Assembly: GCA_907163375.1 (NCBI GenBank)
Contig: CAJQUW010015617.1
Location: 98,333-162,332, forward strand
Reading direction: 5' to 3'
DNA length: 64,000 bases
Source of the DNA: Prostheceraeus crozeri
Lineage: Eukaryota > Platyhelminthes > Polycladida > Euryleptidae
Of this stretch, positions 1 through 11,929 are shown piece after piece. The notes under the pieces are model-generated. The model was not told the origin of the DNA. It saw only the letters and a list, made by a program, of their open reading frames with translations, and searched no databases. The stretch's first letter is position 1. Each line of letters begins with the position of its first letter. Made by a program: the position numbers and the translations under genes.

Positions 1-2
1 AC

Positions 3-3000
3 GGCGATGATGAGTCAGACGAAAATACGATGACCAAACTGTGCGAAAAGACAGGTAATCAATGGACAATGCAATACCCTTGGTGCAAGGATCCGATCTC
101 CCTCCCCGACAATAGAAAACAAGCTGAGAGATTGCTATACGCGAGAGAAAAGCAATTAATGAAAAATCCAACTTTAGCGAAGTCCTATGACAATCAAATC
201 AAGGAGATGATTGATGCACAATTTGCTAGAAAGTTGTCAACTGAAGAAATTGCGAATTATTCTGGGCCTGTGTTTTATTTACCTCATCACGGCATCGTAA
301 AGGAAAGCAAAAGTACCCCAATCAGAGTCGTATTCAATTCATCTGTAGTTTTTCAAGGTCATTCTTTGAACAGTTATTGGGAGAAGGGACCCGATCTCTT
401 CAACGATCTTCTCGGAGTTATCCTCAGATTCCGTGAGAATAATGTTGCCTTAGTTGGAGACATCTCGAAGATGTATCATCGAATAAAGCTTTCTGAGAAA
501 GATCAACATGTTCACAGATTTCTTTGGAGAGACATGAATTCTCAGAAACAACCGGATACATACGCGATGACTGTGCTGACATTTGGCGACAAACCTGCTC
601 CTGCTATGGCCATGACAGTCCTGAGGAAGACGGCCGATGAAAGACAAGATGACCTTCCGGCTGCGGCAAATACGATTCGTCGAAACTCATACATGGATGA
701 TATATGCGACTCGGTCCGAAATTCAGATGAAGCCGAAGAATTATCAAGACAGATAAACCAAGTGTTAGCAGGCGGCGGATTTACAATAAAACAATGGACA
801 TTCAGCCACACTTCGAAAGACAAAGAAGAAATTTGCGATGGAGATGGGAAACTAGAGAAAGTTCTCGGTATTCTTTGGCAAACAGAATCAGATGAATTAT
901 GCATTAAAACGAATATTAATAACGAATTGGAGTTTACTAAGCGGAAAGTCTTCAGTGAAATGTCTAAGATTTTTGACCCGTTGGGCTTGGCGGCTGCCAC
1001 GGTGATTGGAGTTAAAATCGCATTTCAAAATTTGTGGAGAACTGGACTTGAATGGGATGACCCTCTTCCATGCGAAGATCAGCGAATGTGGAAACAAATA
1101 CTTACAGAATTAATTGAACTGCAAAATATCCGATTCCCCAGATCCATTACTCCCCCTGATTGTACTCAAGAATCCCCAACACTTTGCATATTTGCCGACG
1201 CTTCGGAGAATGCATTTGGAGCTTGCGCCTACTCGCGTTGGAAGATTAAAGACGGAACATACGATACACGGCTTATCTGTGCAAAGTCTCGAGTTGCTCC
1301 CATCAAAAGGTTGACCATTCCGAAACTTGAACTTCAAGCCGTAGTATTAGCGTCAAGACTTAGCAAGTTAATACACGACGAAATGAGGATTCAATTTAAC
1401 CAAACTGTGTTATTCACGGACAGCATGATTGTCCTTGGTTGGATCCGCTCTGCTCCCTCCGGTAAATCAATTCCATTTATTACTTGCCGAGTCAAAGAAA
1501 TTACCAGTCGAATACCCCCATCTCAATGTAAACACATCCCAGGAAAATTGAACGTCGCAGATCAAATCTCGAGAGGAGTAAACGCAAAAGAATTGCAAGA
1601 GACATGGCAACGAGGACCCGATTTTTTATCTCTCCCAGAAAGTGAATGGCCAACGACTCCGATAACCCCAGCCCCTGATGAACCCACAAAGAACACTATG
1701 ATTGCCACAGTGACCTTAAAGAAACCTTGCATCGAACTGAGCAACGTCTCAAGTTGGAAGAAGGCAAAGAGAGTAGCAGCATATGTCCAGCGATTCATTA
1801 AAAACAGTCGAACCCCAAAAGCGGAAAGGATTGTAGGACCGCTGACTGTCGAAGAAATAAGAAAAGCTGAACTCACTCTAATCAAAGAGGCACAGAGGAC
1901 AATAGCCGAGAAAATGAACAATGGTCAGTTAAAGAATTTGACGCCTTTCATCGACAATGATGATGTGATTAAAGTAGGGGGCCGCATGACAAATGCCGAC
2001 TTTCTTTCCTACGACAGTAAACACCCTATTCTGTTACCGGGAAATCATCCTGCCTCCAAACTCATCATGCGTGAAAATCATGAGCGTGGACACTGCGGTG
2101 TTGCAGCAACAGCTGGAAAAGCGCGACGTAACTTTTGGATTTGCAAAGGTTTCAACCTAGCAAAAACTATTGTTCAGAATTGTGTATTGTGTCGTAAACT
2201 TGCCCATAGAACCCACACCGAGCTGATGGCTTCCTTACCCAGTGATCGTCTCAAGCCGTTTACGCCCCCCTTTTATAACACCTCAGTTGATTATTTCGGT
2301 CCATTTGACGTAAAGATCAGTAGGAACAAATCGGAAAAGAATTACGGTGTGATATTTACATGTATGAACTCTCGTGCTGTTCATTTGGAGTTGGCAAAGG
2401 ATGCTTCTGCGGATGGATTTATACAGGTTTTGAGAAGATTCTTTGCAATAAGAGGCTTTCCGACTCTTATTCTCAGTGATAATGGCACTCAAATGGTGGG
2501 AGCGGAAAGGCAACTCAGACAAATGATACAAGAGTGGGACAAGACAAGGATAACTGAATTTTGCGCAGACAAGAATTCAAAGTGGAAATTCACGACACCA
2601 TTAGCACCTCATCACAACGGTTGTACTGAGTCGCTAGTGAAAACTGCTAAGAGGACGTTAAAGACCGTTATAGGAGAACAAAAACTTACAGCATTTGAAC
2701 TATATACTTTTCTGTTGGAGTGCGGTAATATCATGAATCAACGGCCACTCGGACGAATCAATAATGACCCGAATGAAGGAAGCTACATTTGCCCAAACGA
2801 CCTTCTGTTAGGAAGAGCCAGCTCTGCTACTCCACCCGGCCCCTTCAGAGATGGAGAATGTTTCAAGGATCGCGTACGGCTCATTCAAAACTTATCCGAC
2901 AATTTTTGGAAACGCTGGTCTCGTGATGTTCTTCCTACTCTTTTCCCCCGGAAAAAATGGCAGACTAAATCGAAGGAAATTCAGATCGGAGATATCGTCG

Positions 3001-3176
3001 TAACTGCCGATAGCAACACTGTCAGAGGAAAGTGGACTTTAGGAAAAATCGAAGAGGTTTTCAGAGGTCAGGATAATAGAGTGAGAAATGTTAAAATTAA
3101 GGTTGGTCAATCTTTTATCCGTAGACCAATTACTAAGATTGCGGTGGTTTTGAATTCTGATTGTGACGGTTGCTAA
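3..3176 (+). CDS. BEL/Pao retrotransposon Pol polyprotein, 5'-truncated by the window edge
   Basis: This is the retroelement polyprotein that copies element RNA into DNA and integrates it. The frame is open to the window edge, so the first ATG at 30 is internal, and gag and protease lie outside. Counting residues from that ATG: the BEL/Pao-type RT opens near YLPHH (83-87) and has its catalytic YMDD at 221-224. RNase H carries FADA at 388-391 and TIPKLEL near 429. The integrase zinc-binding region has an H-rich stretch near 683-690 and C718/C721. The integrase catalytic triad is D754 (VDYFGPF), D817 (LSDNG) and E867. A C-terminal DUF5641-like domain (about 930-1045) includes LLGRAS and GDIVV. 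There is no internal stop or frameshift over 3.17 kb, so the copy is young or recently active. The family assignment rests on recognised motifs. Confidence 0.95.
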   Translation, partial: GDDESDENTMTKLCEKTGNQWTMQYPWCKDPISLPDNRKQAERLLYAREKQLMKNPTLAKSYDNQIKEMIDAQFARKLSTEEIANYSGPVFYLPHHGIVKESKSTPIRVVFNSSVVFQGHSLNSYWEKGPDLFNDLLGVILRFRENNVALVGDISKMYHRIKLSEKDQHVHRFLWRDMNSQKQPDTYAMTVLTFGDKPAPAMAMTVLRKTADERQDDLPAAANTIRRNSYMDDICDSVRNSDEAEELSRQINQVLAGGGFTIKQWTFSHTSKDKEEICDGDGKLEKVLGILWQTESDELCIKTNINNELEFTKRKVFSEMSKIFDPLGLAAATVIGVKIAFQNLWRTGLEWDDPLPCEDQRMWKQILTELIELQNIRFPRSITPPDCTQESPTLCIFADASENAFGACAYSRWKIKDGTYDTRLICAKSRVAPIKRLTIPKLELQAVVLASRLSKLIHDEMRIQFNQTVLFTDSMIVLGWIRSAPSGKSIPFITCRVKEITSRIPPSQCKHIPGKLNVADQISRGVNAKELQETWQRGPDFLSLPESEWPTTPITPAPDEPTKNTMIATVTLKKPCIELSNVSSWKKAKRVAAYVQRFIKNSRTPKAERIVGPLTVEEIRKAELTLIKEAQRTIAEKMNNGQLKNLTPFIDNDDVIKVGGRMTNADFLSYDSKHPILLPGNHPASKLIMRENHERGHCGVAATAGKARRNFWICKGFNLAKTIVQNCVLCRKLAHRTHTELMASLPSDRLKPFTPPFYNTSVDYFGPFDVKISRNKSEKNYGVIFTCMNSRAVHLELAKDASADGFIQVLRRFFAIRGFPTLILSDNGTQMVGAERQLRQMIQEWDKTRITEFCADKNSKWKFTTPLAPHHNGCTESLVKTAKRTLKTVIGEQKLTAFELYTFLLECGNIMNQRPLGRINNDPNEGSYICPNDLLLGRASSATPPGPFRDGECFKDRVRLIQNLSDNFWKRWSRDVLPTLFPRKKWQTKSKEIQIGDIVVTADSNTVRGKWTLGKIEEVFRGQDNRVRNVKIKVGQSFIRRPITKIAVVLNSDCDGC

Positions 3177-3184
3177 TCATTTTT

Positions 3185-3560
3185 TGTGCTGCTGGGAGGA
3201 TGTTTCGTTGTATTCTTAATTGAATTTTATCTTTCGTGTCCTTTTGTGACTCAGCTTGTTGCATCGCTGTTGTGGTTGATCCCATTCCTATTGCATCACT
3301 GACTTGCTCATCTTTCCCTCGGCCTCGCCTAATGGCATCCCTTGTACCCGCACGCAGTTTACTTACGGACCAATAACTTTAGATTGTTCCCTGTTATACT
3401 TGGCTGCCTGCCGGTCAGCGTTCAGTTTCGCTTCTCACCACGCATCAACAATTTCGAATTGTCCTGTCTTGTTATTGTTATTAAGTCGTTAGACTTTACG
3501 TTTTGTTGCCTTATGACTTTCCATTAATTGGAATAGCTATCTACTGGTCATTTCTTCAAA
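3185..3560 (+). repeat. Probable 3' LTR of the BEL/Pao element
   Basis: Nine bases after the polyprotein stop the sequence reads TGTGCTGCTGGGAGGATG, which resembles the usual start of BEL/Pao LTRs (TG followed by a GGGAGGATG-like core). The 5' LTR is outside the window, so the right end cannot be fixed by comparison. A CA-ending stretch near 3555-3563 is a guess. No target duplication can be tested. Confidence 0.45.
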
Positions 3561-6500
3561 ACATATCGAGCAATACGATACGAATTGTTTTCATGTGTGA
3601 ACTACGGGGATAATAGACCAGTACCCTTCTGATCTCTTCCTCAACTTCATTTCCGAAATGCATACCTGAAAATGATTTGTGGTTGATCTCATTTTCTAGA
3701 TCGATTTTGAGCACTATTAAAGGCGGCCTTCTCTTATAGTTTCGATTTATCAATCGAGACATCAGATTCACTATCATGCTGGAGAGGTCGTCGTGCAAAC
3801 TTAAGATCAATGGTTTCTCAATCATACATACGAAATGAAAATAAGGTTAAATGCAGATATAAGATAGGAATCTGACAAATAGATTGAATCACCGAATTTT
3901 CCGGAATTTTTCCCGGCCAGGAATTATATTTTCAAATTTCCCTGGTTTTTCCAGGCTTCCCAGGGGCGTGGGAAGCCTGCATACATCATTTGAGAGCTTA
4001 AATTCTCAGCTTTATAATGAGCTATGACAAACTTGTATCCGTTTCTGTATTTGCTGAGCAGTGCTCCAAATTATGAAAATCGCTCAATTTGCAAGTCGCA
4101 ATTTTTCAATAAGAAAGCATGTGAGCATGATAATGAATCTGGCATGGGGAAAACGAGGATTTTCCGAGCTCTTTTTTTGATATACTGGTCATCAAAATGG
4201 GTAAACTATTAGTGCGAGAGCAACTGACGTTTTCTTCATGGATTCGCTCACAAGCGCTTCTTATCATTTTTAATTTGTAGATTGTACCCCAACATCAGTA
4301 AAACGACATTTCTTAAGCAATCCAGTCGTCTTGCAAGATACGGAGGGTCAAACATCACAAAATCCCATTTGTTTATGTAGATCCATGCATTTTGAGTTTG
4401 GAACACTTGATAACGTGATGATATGACTTTCATTTTATCACTCAAAATAACCACGAAATGTCATTTGCATGATCATGATTGCACTATTCAGGCAGATTTC
4501 TCCTGCAGTTCGGTGAAACGAGACATTTCTGGATGTATGTGGCTTGCCTGACTTTCTGTTAAAGTTAATGAATTATTGTTGTAGTTAAACATACACATTT
4601 TCCAGCTCACAAAAATTATATTTACAGAACTCCTTTTATGTGCAGCACGGTTTCAGTAAGCTGATTCTTCTTAAGGCATTGACTTAGATCGATGCCTGAC
4701 TAAGCAGTTGAAATTGCCATCAGACAAACAGCTACTGTCCAGTCAAGTCCCGCTAATTTACGCCATGCGACAAGTCAGATTTCTATGCATGAATCTGTCA
4801 CTAGAAATAAATACTGAAAAATGGGACTTTTGCTCAATGGATAATGAACAGTTTCATAGCAGATCATAGCCACTGATCTGACGATATGAAATGGCATGCT
4901 AGAAACTAAAACAATAGCCAAGAATGACCGAAATACATTACACGTGTAGGTGATATGGACACAGTCCTGTCGGAATACAATTGAAGTTGTGGTAATAATT
5001 GTTGATCTAACCTTCATAAGAAGGCTTGATTCACGAAGTCAATAAATACAGTCCGCTTCATAAATACAGTTAGAAATTAGTTGAAAAGCATCATTTTATA
5101 GCAAACAGTGCATGTACACCCAGTTTGTGCTATAAAAGACGCTGCCATTATTTCATGCGTAATGGGTGCACCTTGGAAAATTTCACAAAATGAACATTCA
5201 TTATCGTTGCCAGCATGCTGCACCTTTTATGATGTCTTATCACCTTGTATGTTAAACTTATGCTACATGGTGGTGGTATATTGATCGTGATTGCTCCACA
5301 ACGTCATCATGTTCAATGTTCATGTTTCCTACCAAATCTGCACAAGTGTAAAGGCGAACATCTGTGGTTTATTCTTCCGTATAGTCCGTTGTATTGTTTT
5401 TTTGTCTTTTTCTTATAGAGCAGATGTATTGTTAATTTTTCATTGTCTAAACTGTGATGTCATGTCCGAATGCACCATGACATGCAAATAAAGCATTTAT
5501 TATTTTATATAAACAATTATTGCTTGCTTAGTTTGAATTTCTTTCAATGTCACATCGCAAGTCGTGAGCTGGGACAAAAACGTTTCTACATTAGCGGTAT
5601 CATTCTTGCTAAATGGAGGTATGATTAAAAAACGACAAAACGAAAAGCTACCCAAAGTCGCAGCAAAGGACCGATCATGCATTGGGCATACATGCTGTAT
5701 TGGCGATAGCATGTTTCACTCCTATGCTGCAGAAAGAAAACCGAGCATTTTGAGCAAGGCACCCGATCGATTTTATCTTTAAGACGTTCTGTCAGCAATT
5801 ATTTCTTGTTTACCAGGCTATGCCAATGTGTATGCGTGGCATTTTACCTTTTTTCGCAAACCTTTAAGTGTAAATCACTACCGCATAATTAAGGTTAAAA
5901 GTTCAGATAAACATGCAGAAAAATACGGCACGACCATCGATTGTGACTATTATCTATTGATCCTCGTAGAAAGAGAAATGGTGTGCTAGACATTTGTTTC
6001 TTCCACAAAGTATATGACTAACTCATCTACCTTAATGTTGTTGAACATTTCAATTTAATGTAATTTTGTTAATAAAAACCTACGTCTAGTAGCTCCGTAT
6101 TACCAAACATTAATTTAATTGTTTCCTTTACTTTCGTGTGCATTTAAGGTATGGAATACATTAAATTCACATTGAGCTAGCGCTCCGTCAATAGTTGCTT
6201 TCGTTAAGTGATTGAAAAATGCTGATTTAAATGCATTAATGAATGCCACTGCGCCATCATTTCATACTCGCCTTTAAGAGATGCGTTTGGTGGTCGTGAC
6301 ATGTATATCTGTAACGATTTTGAAGAATGGCTATTTATTGTCTTGTGGTCTCTATAAAAATAAGCTTCTACGTCCTCTAACATTCTAGGGACTTTTATTT
6401 CATTACGTATAGTAGAATGTTGAGCAAGATAGAAAAGTGGAACAAAAAGTGAAACTAAAAAGTGGTTTTAGAAGTGCTAGTTTCGACCAATGATTGAGTA

Positions 6501-6960
6501 AAGTGTCTCCCAGGGATAAGCGTAATTTCTACTACATGGTCATTGGGTCGGTACCATTGTGAAGCAGACAAGCGTGCCATCAAAGTTATGAATACTTTTT
6601 TATGTTTCATAGCATGACTATTCTTTCACGTACTTCATTCTCCTTGTTTGACGAGCAGCATCCGCACATAGTGAGGAATCTGAAGAAAAAAAAACTTTGA
6701 TGAAAGAACAATTTTTGGCATGGCACGTATTTCTTGGAAAAATGAAAATCAAATAAGGTACAGGTGGATACGTGATACAATTTTGAAAAAAAACGAATAA
6801 GTCAACGTACAGAAAAATAAGTCAATGAATGAGCAAGTTTTCACTAATAGCACAACAGTATGGAACAAACGTGTTGAAGCGCCTAGCACTCCACGAAACT
6901 GGATGAATAAAGGATGAATGAATTCAAAATGTCATCACTCATTACTTCATTCATAAAATT
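3561..6960. other. AT-rich unique sequence, no gene seen
   Basis: Only short, overlapping open frames occur, the longest being 89 codons on the minus strand at 3556-3825, and none is recognised. A perfect 8-bp stem hairpin (GGCTTCCC / GGGAAGCC) lies at 3954-3977 inside a run of TTCC/GGAA-rich sequence. I see no splice-bounded exon or RNA gene. Confidence 0.5.
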
Positions 6961-6989
6961 CAGGCAGATGCATACACGTAAAGGATGCA

Positions 6990-7678
6990 TAATCTCACGG
7001 ATGACGACTTCAGACAAAATGAAGTGCGCGTTCGCAAAATCAATTCTAGGCTTCAGACTGATGTGATACCACCTCATCTGACGCTTCGAATTTCTGGAAT
7101 GGAAATTTCGGCTTCGAACAAGGTTCCATTCCAAGAAATAATATCGAAATTGTTTCTTAGGTTAAACATCTTGGCTTTAATATAGTCGTCAATAAAAGCG
7201 TATGCCTATCATCTCAGAAAAAATCTACGCGAATTTTACTCTTCATGCAACAGCATACTAGAACTTCCGCATTGCATCAACATCAACAGAAAATGGAATC
7301 TCATCAGGATTTATGCTCTTTCCCATGTAGACTTCATACTCTAAGCAACCCCCTTTGTAACCAAAGATAATTAGCATGCACTAGACATTGAAATCCGACA
7401 AGTTGTTCACCGAGCTTTCAATTTGCACCTCTCGTGTTATAATCAGCTACTTTATGCAGTCGCCGGTCACCAGCCGACATTCCTCCGTGTTCCTCAAATG
7501 CAATCCCGCAACGAAAAATTTTACCGATCTGGCTTTACGAAGACTACGCCGATGTAATCAACATACGACAACATGGGATTAGTAACCACGTAGCAGCATA
7601 TCTGGCTTTGAGACACATTAAAGAAGAAATTCAGAAGATAACAAAGACGCTACAGAATATTGAAAATCCTGTTGTCTA
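6990..7678 (+). pseudogene. Decayed LINE fragment, R2/NeSL-like, RT palm end and thumb
   Basis: Coding-like sequence is scattered over all three plus-strand frames. Near 7020-7110 there is LRISGMEI, and from 7161 VKHLGFNIVVNKS, which matches the end of a non-LTR RT palm (F-I-G-x-I then YLGF). Further on come INRKWNLIRIYALSHVDF, then DIEIRQVVHRAFNLHL with NQLLYAVAGHQPTF, then, after a frameshift near 7540, YEDYADVINIRQHG and VAAYLALRHIKEEI. The order (LGF, IRxYALxxxDF, D-IR-VxR, LLYA) is that of the R2-type thumb region. Frameshifts and stops show it is dead. No catalytic YADD and no C-terminal endonuclease were found, so the clade call is tentative. Confidence 0.42.
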
Positions 7679-9655
7679 GCAATGTTTCTATTTCACGTAT
7701 ATTCAATCGTACCATCTGAACTTCGAAGTTGCCGATATTTTTCTTTTCACTGCGCTTCGATCATTGTACTAACAATTTTACTCAACCAATTTTGTACATT
7801 TGTTGTACGTGAAGGGGAAAACGAACTTAGTTTGACATGTGATCTTACAGAAATCTTCAGCTACTTTTAGATCGAGTGCACGTGGTCGCAGGCAATGCAT
7901 CTCCTCGAAGAAGGAGAAAACGGCTATTGTATTTAGCTGATGAGGTCACATCGCTGTTTGGCTGCCGAAATGAAGAGAAAGCGCCTCGACTGAGTGCGAT
8001 TTTCATTTCTAATATATATATTCGCATTTTTAACGAATCTCGAGAACCAACAAATCCTTTTGTCAAATTTCCGCCTGACAACATATAGTATTGCGCAAAT
8101 TAATTGAGCACAATCGCATCTAAGTGAAAATCACATATTTGAGGAGTGTACAATGCTCTCTCAAACTAGACCAAGTTTAATGTTATGCCTGCATAAAAAT
8201 CCCAAGACCAATTTCATCAGTTTTACGTATTTCTTATCAATACGATCTTATACAGGTAAGATAATTTTCATTTCTCTGTGTAGTTTTGATGCATATGCCT
8301 TACTCGATGACATGCATATATGACTCAATAAATATTTTGCTTCGGACCTCTTAATATTTAGTATTGAATAAATTAACATAGATCAAGTTGGGATTCCGTA
8401 TAGGTAAAAGTTTTTAATTGATTCATGCCGTTTATTCTTCGCTGTAATGGCTATATTTTTGCTCCGTCGATTTCGCGATGAGATAATAACCTTTTAATTA
8501 TATATGCACTATTGATTGTCCTCTCCTTCTAGTGTTTCAACATTTCGTGTCCATTGATCATGTATGCTTCTATCATATACAAAATCATTGTGTATCACCG
8601 GATCGTCGTACCCCATCATTTTGCATCCATAATCATTTTCCATTGTCACATTGCTGTCATTCATAACCTTAATTTTTTGTATCATCACCACAACGTGTTT
8701 CCTGTTGAAAAATATACGTTCTGCCATTCTGCATAAAAATCGACTTTTGGTCTCAAATGCCAACTGATTGCAAAGTTTTCAAAACACAAAGACATCAGCA
8801 TTAACATTTGAATAAACGACGATGTATCGCAAAAAAATTAATTGCTACCTATCGACTCTTGAAGCTTCGATTTGATTGGAATGTTAGAACCGAAATTCAT
8901 TATTCACTTCTCATCTTTCATTTCTCAGTACAAGCATGGATATTTCGCCGGAAACACGAACGTCTAAACCTCCAATTTTTAATATGATGCACGAGTATTT
9001 ATGGAAACATCTCCAATGCGATGTCGGCGATTACTTACTTTAAAAATCTCGGTAGATTTACCAATATTTTCAGTTATATGCAGATCAAAAGATTTACGGG
9101 AGATACTTCTCGCAATTCCGAAAAGGTCAAATATAGGATAGTTTATACTAGGCCTATTTCGTGCTTTTGCATCTGAAAATTATCACTACTATATAACATG
9201 GTAGTACAAGGTGTAGGTATACAAGCTATTGTGCAATTTCAGTGGGCTTATCTTCTCTCTTACAAGCATCAGCTTACGATGAATTGGTGATTTTGTTTAT
9301 TACCGTTGTTGACTAATTGTAAATGAACACTGGTACTTTCAAGATATACATTCTTATTGCTATTAAACAAGTAGTTTCGTATAAAAATTTTCACCATAGT
9401 AATCGCCTAGGTGTTGTTTAAAACCCAAATTGAGTCATTTTTAGTAACTAATATTTTCCGGCTAGCATACTTTTTCGAAAATTTGTTACAGAAAAGAAAT
9501 CACATCAAATAAATTTTTAAGTGTCGTACTGGCTTGGATAGCAGTTGGTATGCTCCTGAAATTGTGCTTAGTAGTAAAATCAGTTGTGAAATCGGCCAAA
9601 AAGGGGACAATGAATTTATCTTTTAGAAGCACTTTTTTTATGTATTTGACAATTT
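7679..9655. other. AT-rich unique sequence, no gene seen
   Basis: There are short mirrored open frames at 7857-8088 and 8509-8763 (both strands open, 60-84 codons), with no recognised domain, consistent with chance. No repeat or RNA gene was found by eye. Confidence 0.5.
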
Positions 9656-9659
9656 TCTG

Positions 9660-10390
9660 GAAGTTATGTCGAACTATTATTCTGGAAAAATGAGCGAGAA
9701 AAAGGAAAATGCAGAGCGTTTAACAATCGAGACAAGTCTCTCAAGCTGCCTAAAATCCAGATAGAATAAAGAAGAGGAATTCCCAAAAAACAGGAGCGGG
9801 AGAAGAAAAGGTCGATGTCCTTTGTGATCGATCGAAGCAAGTTTCTCACTCAGACCAGAATCCAGATGTAATAGATTCCCCAAAAGTAGGAAAAAGAAGC
9901 AGTCGAGCGTTTAATCGAGATAGAATAAATTCTCCAAAAATAGGAGCGGGAAAAAAGAAAACATCCAGCATTTATCGATCGAGACAAGTTTCTCAGACTG
10001 CCCAGAATTCAGATAGAATGAATTGAAGTAATATCCGAAAATAGACAGACAAAAAGAAAACATCGAGTATGATGCGATCGAGACTAGTCTGCGTAGAATA
10101 TAGAAATAATGATTAGAAGTTCTCCAAAATAATAAGTGGGTTAAAGAAAGCGCAAATTTTTCAATGTTCTATCAAGTTCCTCTGCGTATCAAAGCAGGAT
10201 TCTCACCCTTTCCAGATAGAGAAAACTGAAAAAAATCATGCTCAAAAGTAGAAGCGGGGACTAGAAGACATCGACTATCTAATGATCAAGGCAAGTTTCT
10301 CTCTCTGCCCAGATAAAATATGTTGGTGAAATTCATCACTCAAAAGAACTGGGATCGGGAAAATGAAAACACCTTTGTATAAATCGAATA
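9660..10390. repeat. Degenerate tandem repeat, period about 100 bp
   Basis: A block of the form GATCGAGACAAGTTTCTC, then a TGCCCAGAAT-like and a CAGATAGAAT-like segment, recurs near 9728, 9829, 9976, 10075, 10185 and 10283. Between copies lies a purine-rich GAGCGGGAAAAAGAAAAC-like segment (near 9700, 9795, 9945, 10050, 10250 and 10345). Copies are diverged and spacing varies between about 98 and 147 bp, so the array is old or error-laden. It has no coding potential. Confidence 0.65.
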
Positions 10391-10828
10391 AACCTTTGTA
10401 TTATCTCTCCCTCGGCAACAATGAAGTATCATAAATTTGATAAATTCCGAAAAATATGAAAAATAGGAGAGATCCTTAAAAAAGAAAATCTTAATCGAAA
10501 AAGACACCCTAAAAATATAATTTTCTATAAAAATAAGAAGAGAAATTTAATATTTCGACCGATCATCTAAAGTGGCCATCGTCAGAGATCTATTTACTCT
10601 CCAATACCTGCATGAGATTCAAATTACAAAACATAAAAACGATAGTAGGCTATAGAACGCATACAATCCTAAATAATCAAATACTACGGTTAAGAAAATC
10701 AGTAGCTATCTGAAGACTCAATGAACAAGGCCTCTGAACTAGAAAAAATGAGATGAAGGTGAAAAAACACCGAAGAAGTCTCGGTCTCACTGAGTCACTC
10801 CGTCCATTGAGTGAAGGCTTATGGAGCT
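10391..10828. other. AT-rich sequence, nothing recognised
   Basis: It follows the tandem array and precedes the Penelope-like remnant. Part of it may be the 3' end of that minus-strand element, but no terminal repeat was identified. Confidence 0.4.
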
Positions 10829-11040
10829 TTATTTGCAGCATTTCGTGCAGCAGGAGATCGTATTTACTGCAGCATTGCTTTCAGATCTTAAATTGTGACA
10901 GATTGTTGTTATTATCCCCATGATGTCATTGTCAATGCTTCCCAATGGATTACGATAACTTTCAATCCTTTCGAATAAATGTCTCAATGTATAACCTACA
11001 TAATTTTCAGGACACAAATTACATTTAAATTCATTTCAGT
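10829..11040 (-). pseudogene. Penelope-like element GIY-YIG endonuclease fragment
   Basis: The minus strand encodes KCNLCPENYVGYTLRHLF followed by ERIESYRNPLGSI. This resembles the GIY-YIG endonuclease that follows the RT in Penelope-like elements: a Cys pair, then the YVGxT motif (bases 10988-11005), then an R-x-L-x-x-R helix. In these elements the nuclease makes the target nick used for insertion. Only about 60 codons remain open, and the rest of the nuclease is absent or scrambled. Its position downstream, on the minus strand, of the RT remnant at 11930-12420 fits the normal RT-EN order. Confidence 0.6.
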
Positions 11041-11198
11041 GTTTATTCAAAATTGGACACTTCTTTATGAAGATGGTCTCCGCAATGCGCACAGATGAAC
11101 TCCTATAAAGGATAGTGACATTGTTCATAATGCCCTTCGTCTGCTGCAACCGTTGCATTCAAGTAAGTGGTCTAAGATGGAACCAGGTCTTGATACAT

Positions 11199-11922
11199 TA
11201 GTCCGGCAGCCAGAACGAGTTTCTGCAGGGAACGAGGCCCAAAATGATACTTTCACAGGACGATGTACACCCTATGCCTACTACGAATCGGCACGTCTGC
11301 CGCGTTCTAGTGAGTTCTATTGAGTTCCTCTTCTTGTCAGACAGGATCAAAGAAAAACACATGTAAATCCAATGGGACGCAGATTGCAGTTTTTGGCTAA
11401 AATGAAATATTGTATGTTTTCTCTAATTAAACGAAAAGTACTAAGCCTTGAGTCATAATTTTTGGCATAGAATATCTTCAGGTCATTTCCTTTCATTTTC
11501 ATGCACCCCTGTCTATATAGCTGAACGCATTTAGATTTGGCGAGCCTCTTGATGTCGGCAAACACAAACATTTTGAACAGCTTTATCCACATCCAAACAA
11601 AGTCTCGCATACATCGCCGATCAGAAGCATGATAATATCACATGCACATCATAGGAAATGAACTGAAGACATTCCATACCAAAAATTATGACTCTAGGCT
11701 TAGTACTTTTCGTTTAATTAGAGAAAACATACAATATTTCATTTTAGCCAAAAACTGCAATCTGCGTCCCATTGGATTTTTCTTTGATCCTGTCTGACAA
11801 GAAGAACTCACTAGAATTCGGCAGACGTGCCGATTCGTAGTAGGCATAGGGTGTACATCGTCCTGTGAAAGTATCATTTTCGGCCTCGTTCCCTGCAGAA
11901 ACTCGTTCTGCCTGCCGGACTA
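11199..11922. repeat. Inverted duplication inside the Penelope-like remnant
   Basis: The left arm (11199 to about 11505) and right arm (about 11641 to 11922) are inverted copies. The outer ends read TAGTCCGGCAG and CTGCCGGACTA, and near-identity covers the central ~240 bp before fading toward the ~135-bp spacer. Differences are scattered substitutions and short indels. The structure sits between the RT and nuclease remnants. Penelope-like elements often carry inverted or tandem terminal repeats, so this may be a terminal-repeat arrangement of two copies or a later rearrangement. Confidence 0.7.
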
Positions 11923-11929
11923 CATGTTC

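Noticed and set aside
7857..8088. Paired open frames on both strands
   Set aside because: Mirror-open short frames are expected by chance; no motif.
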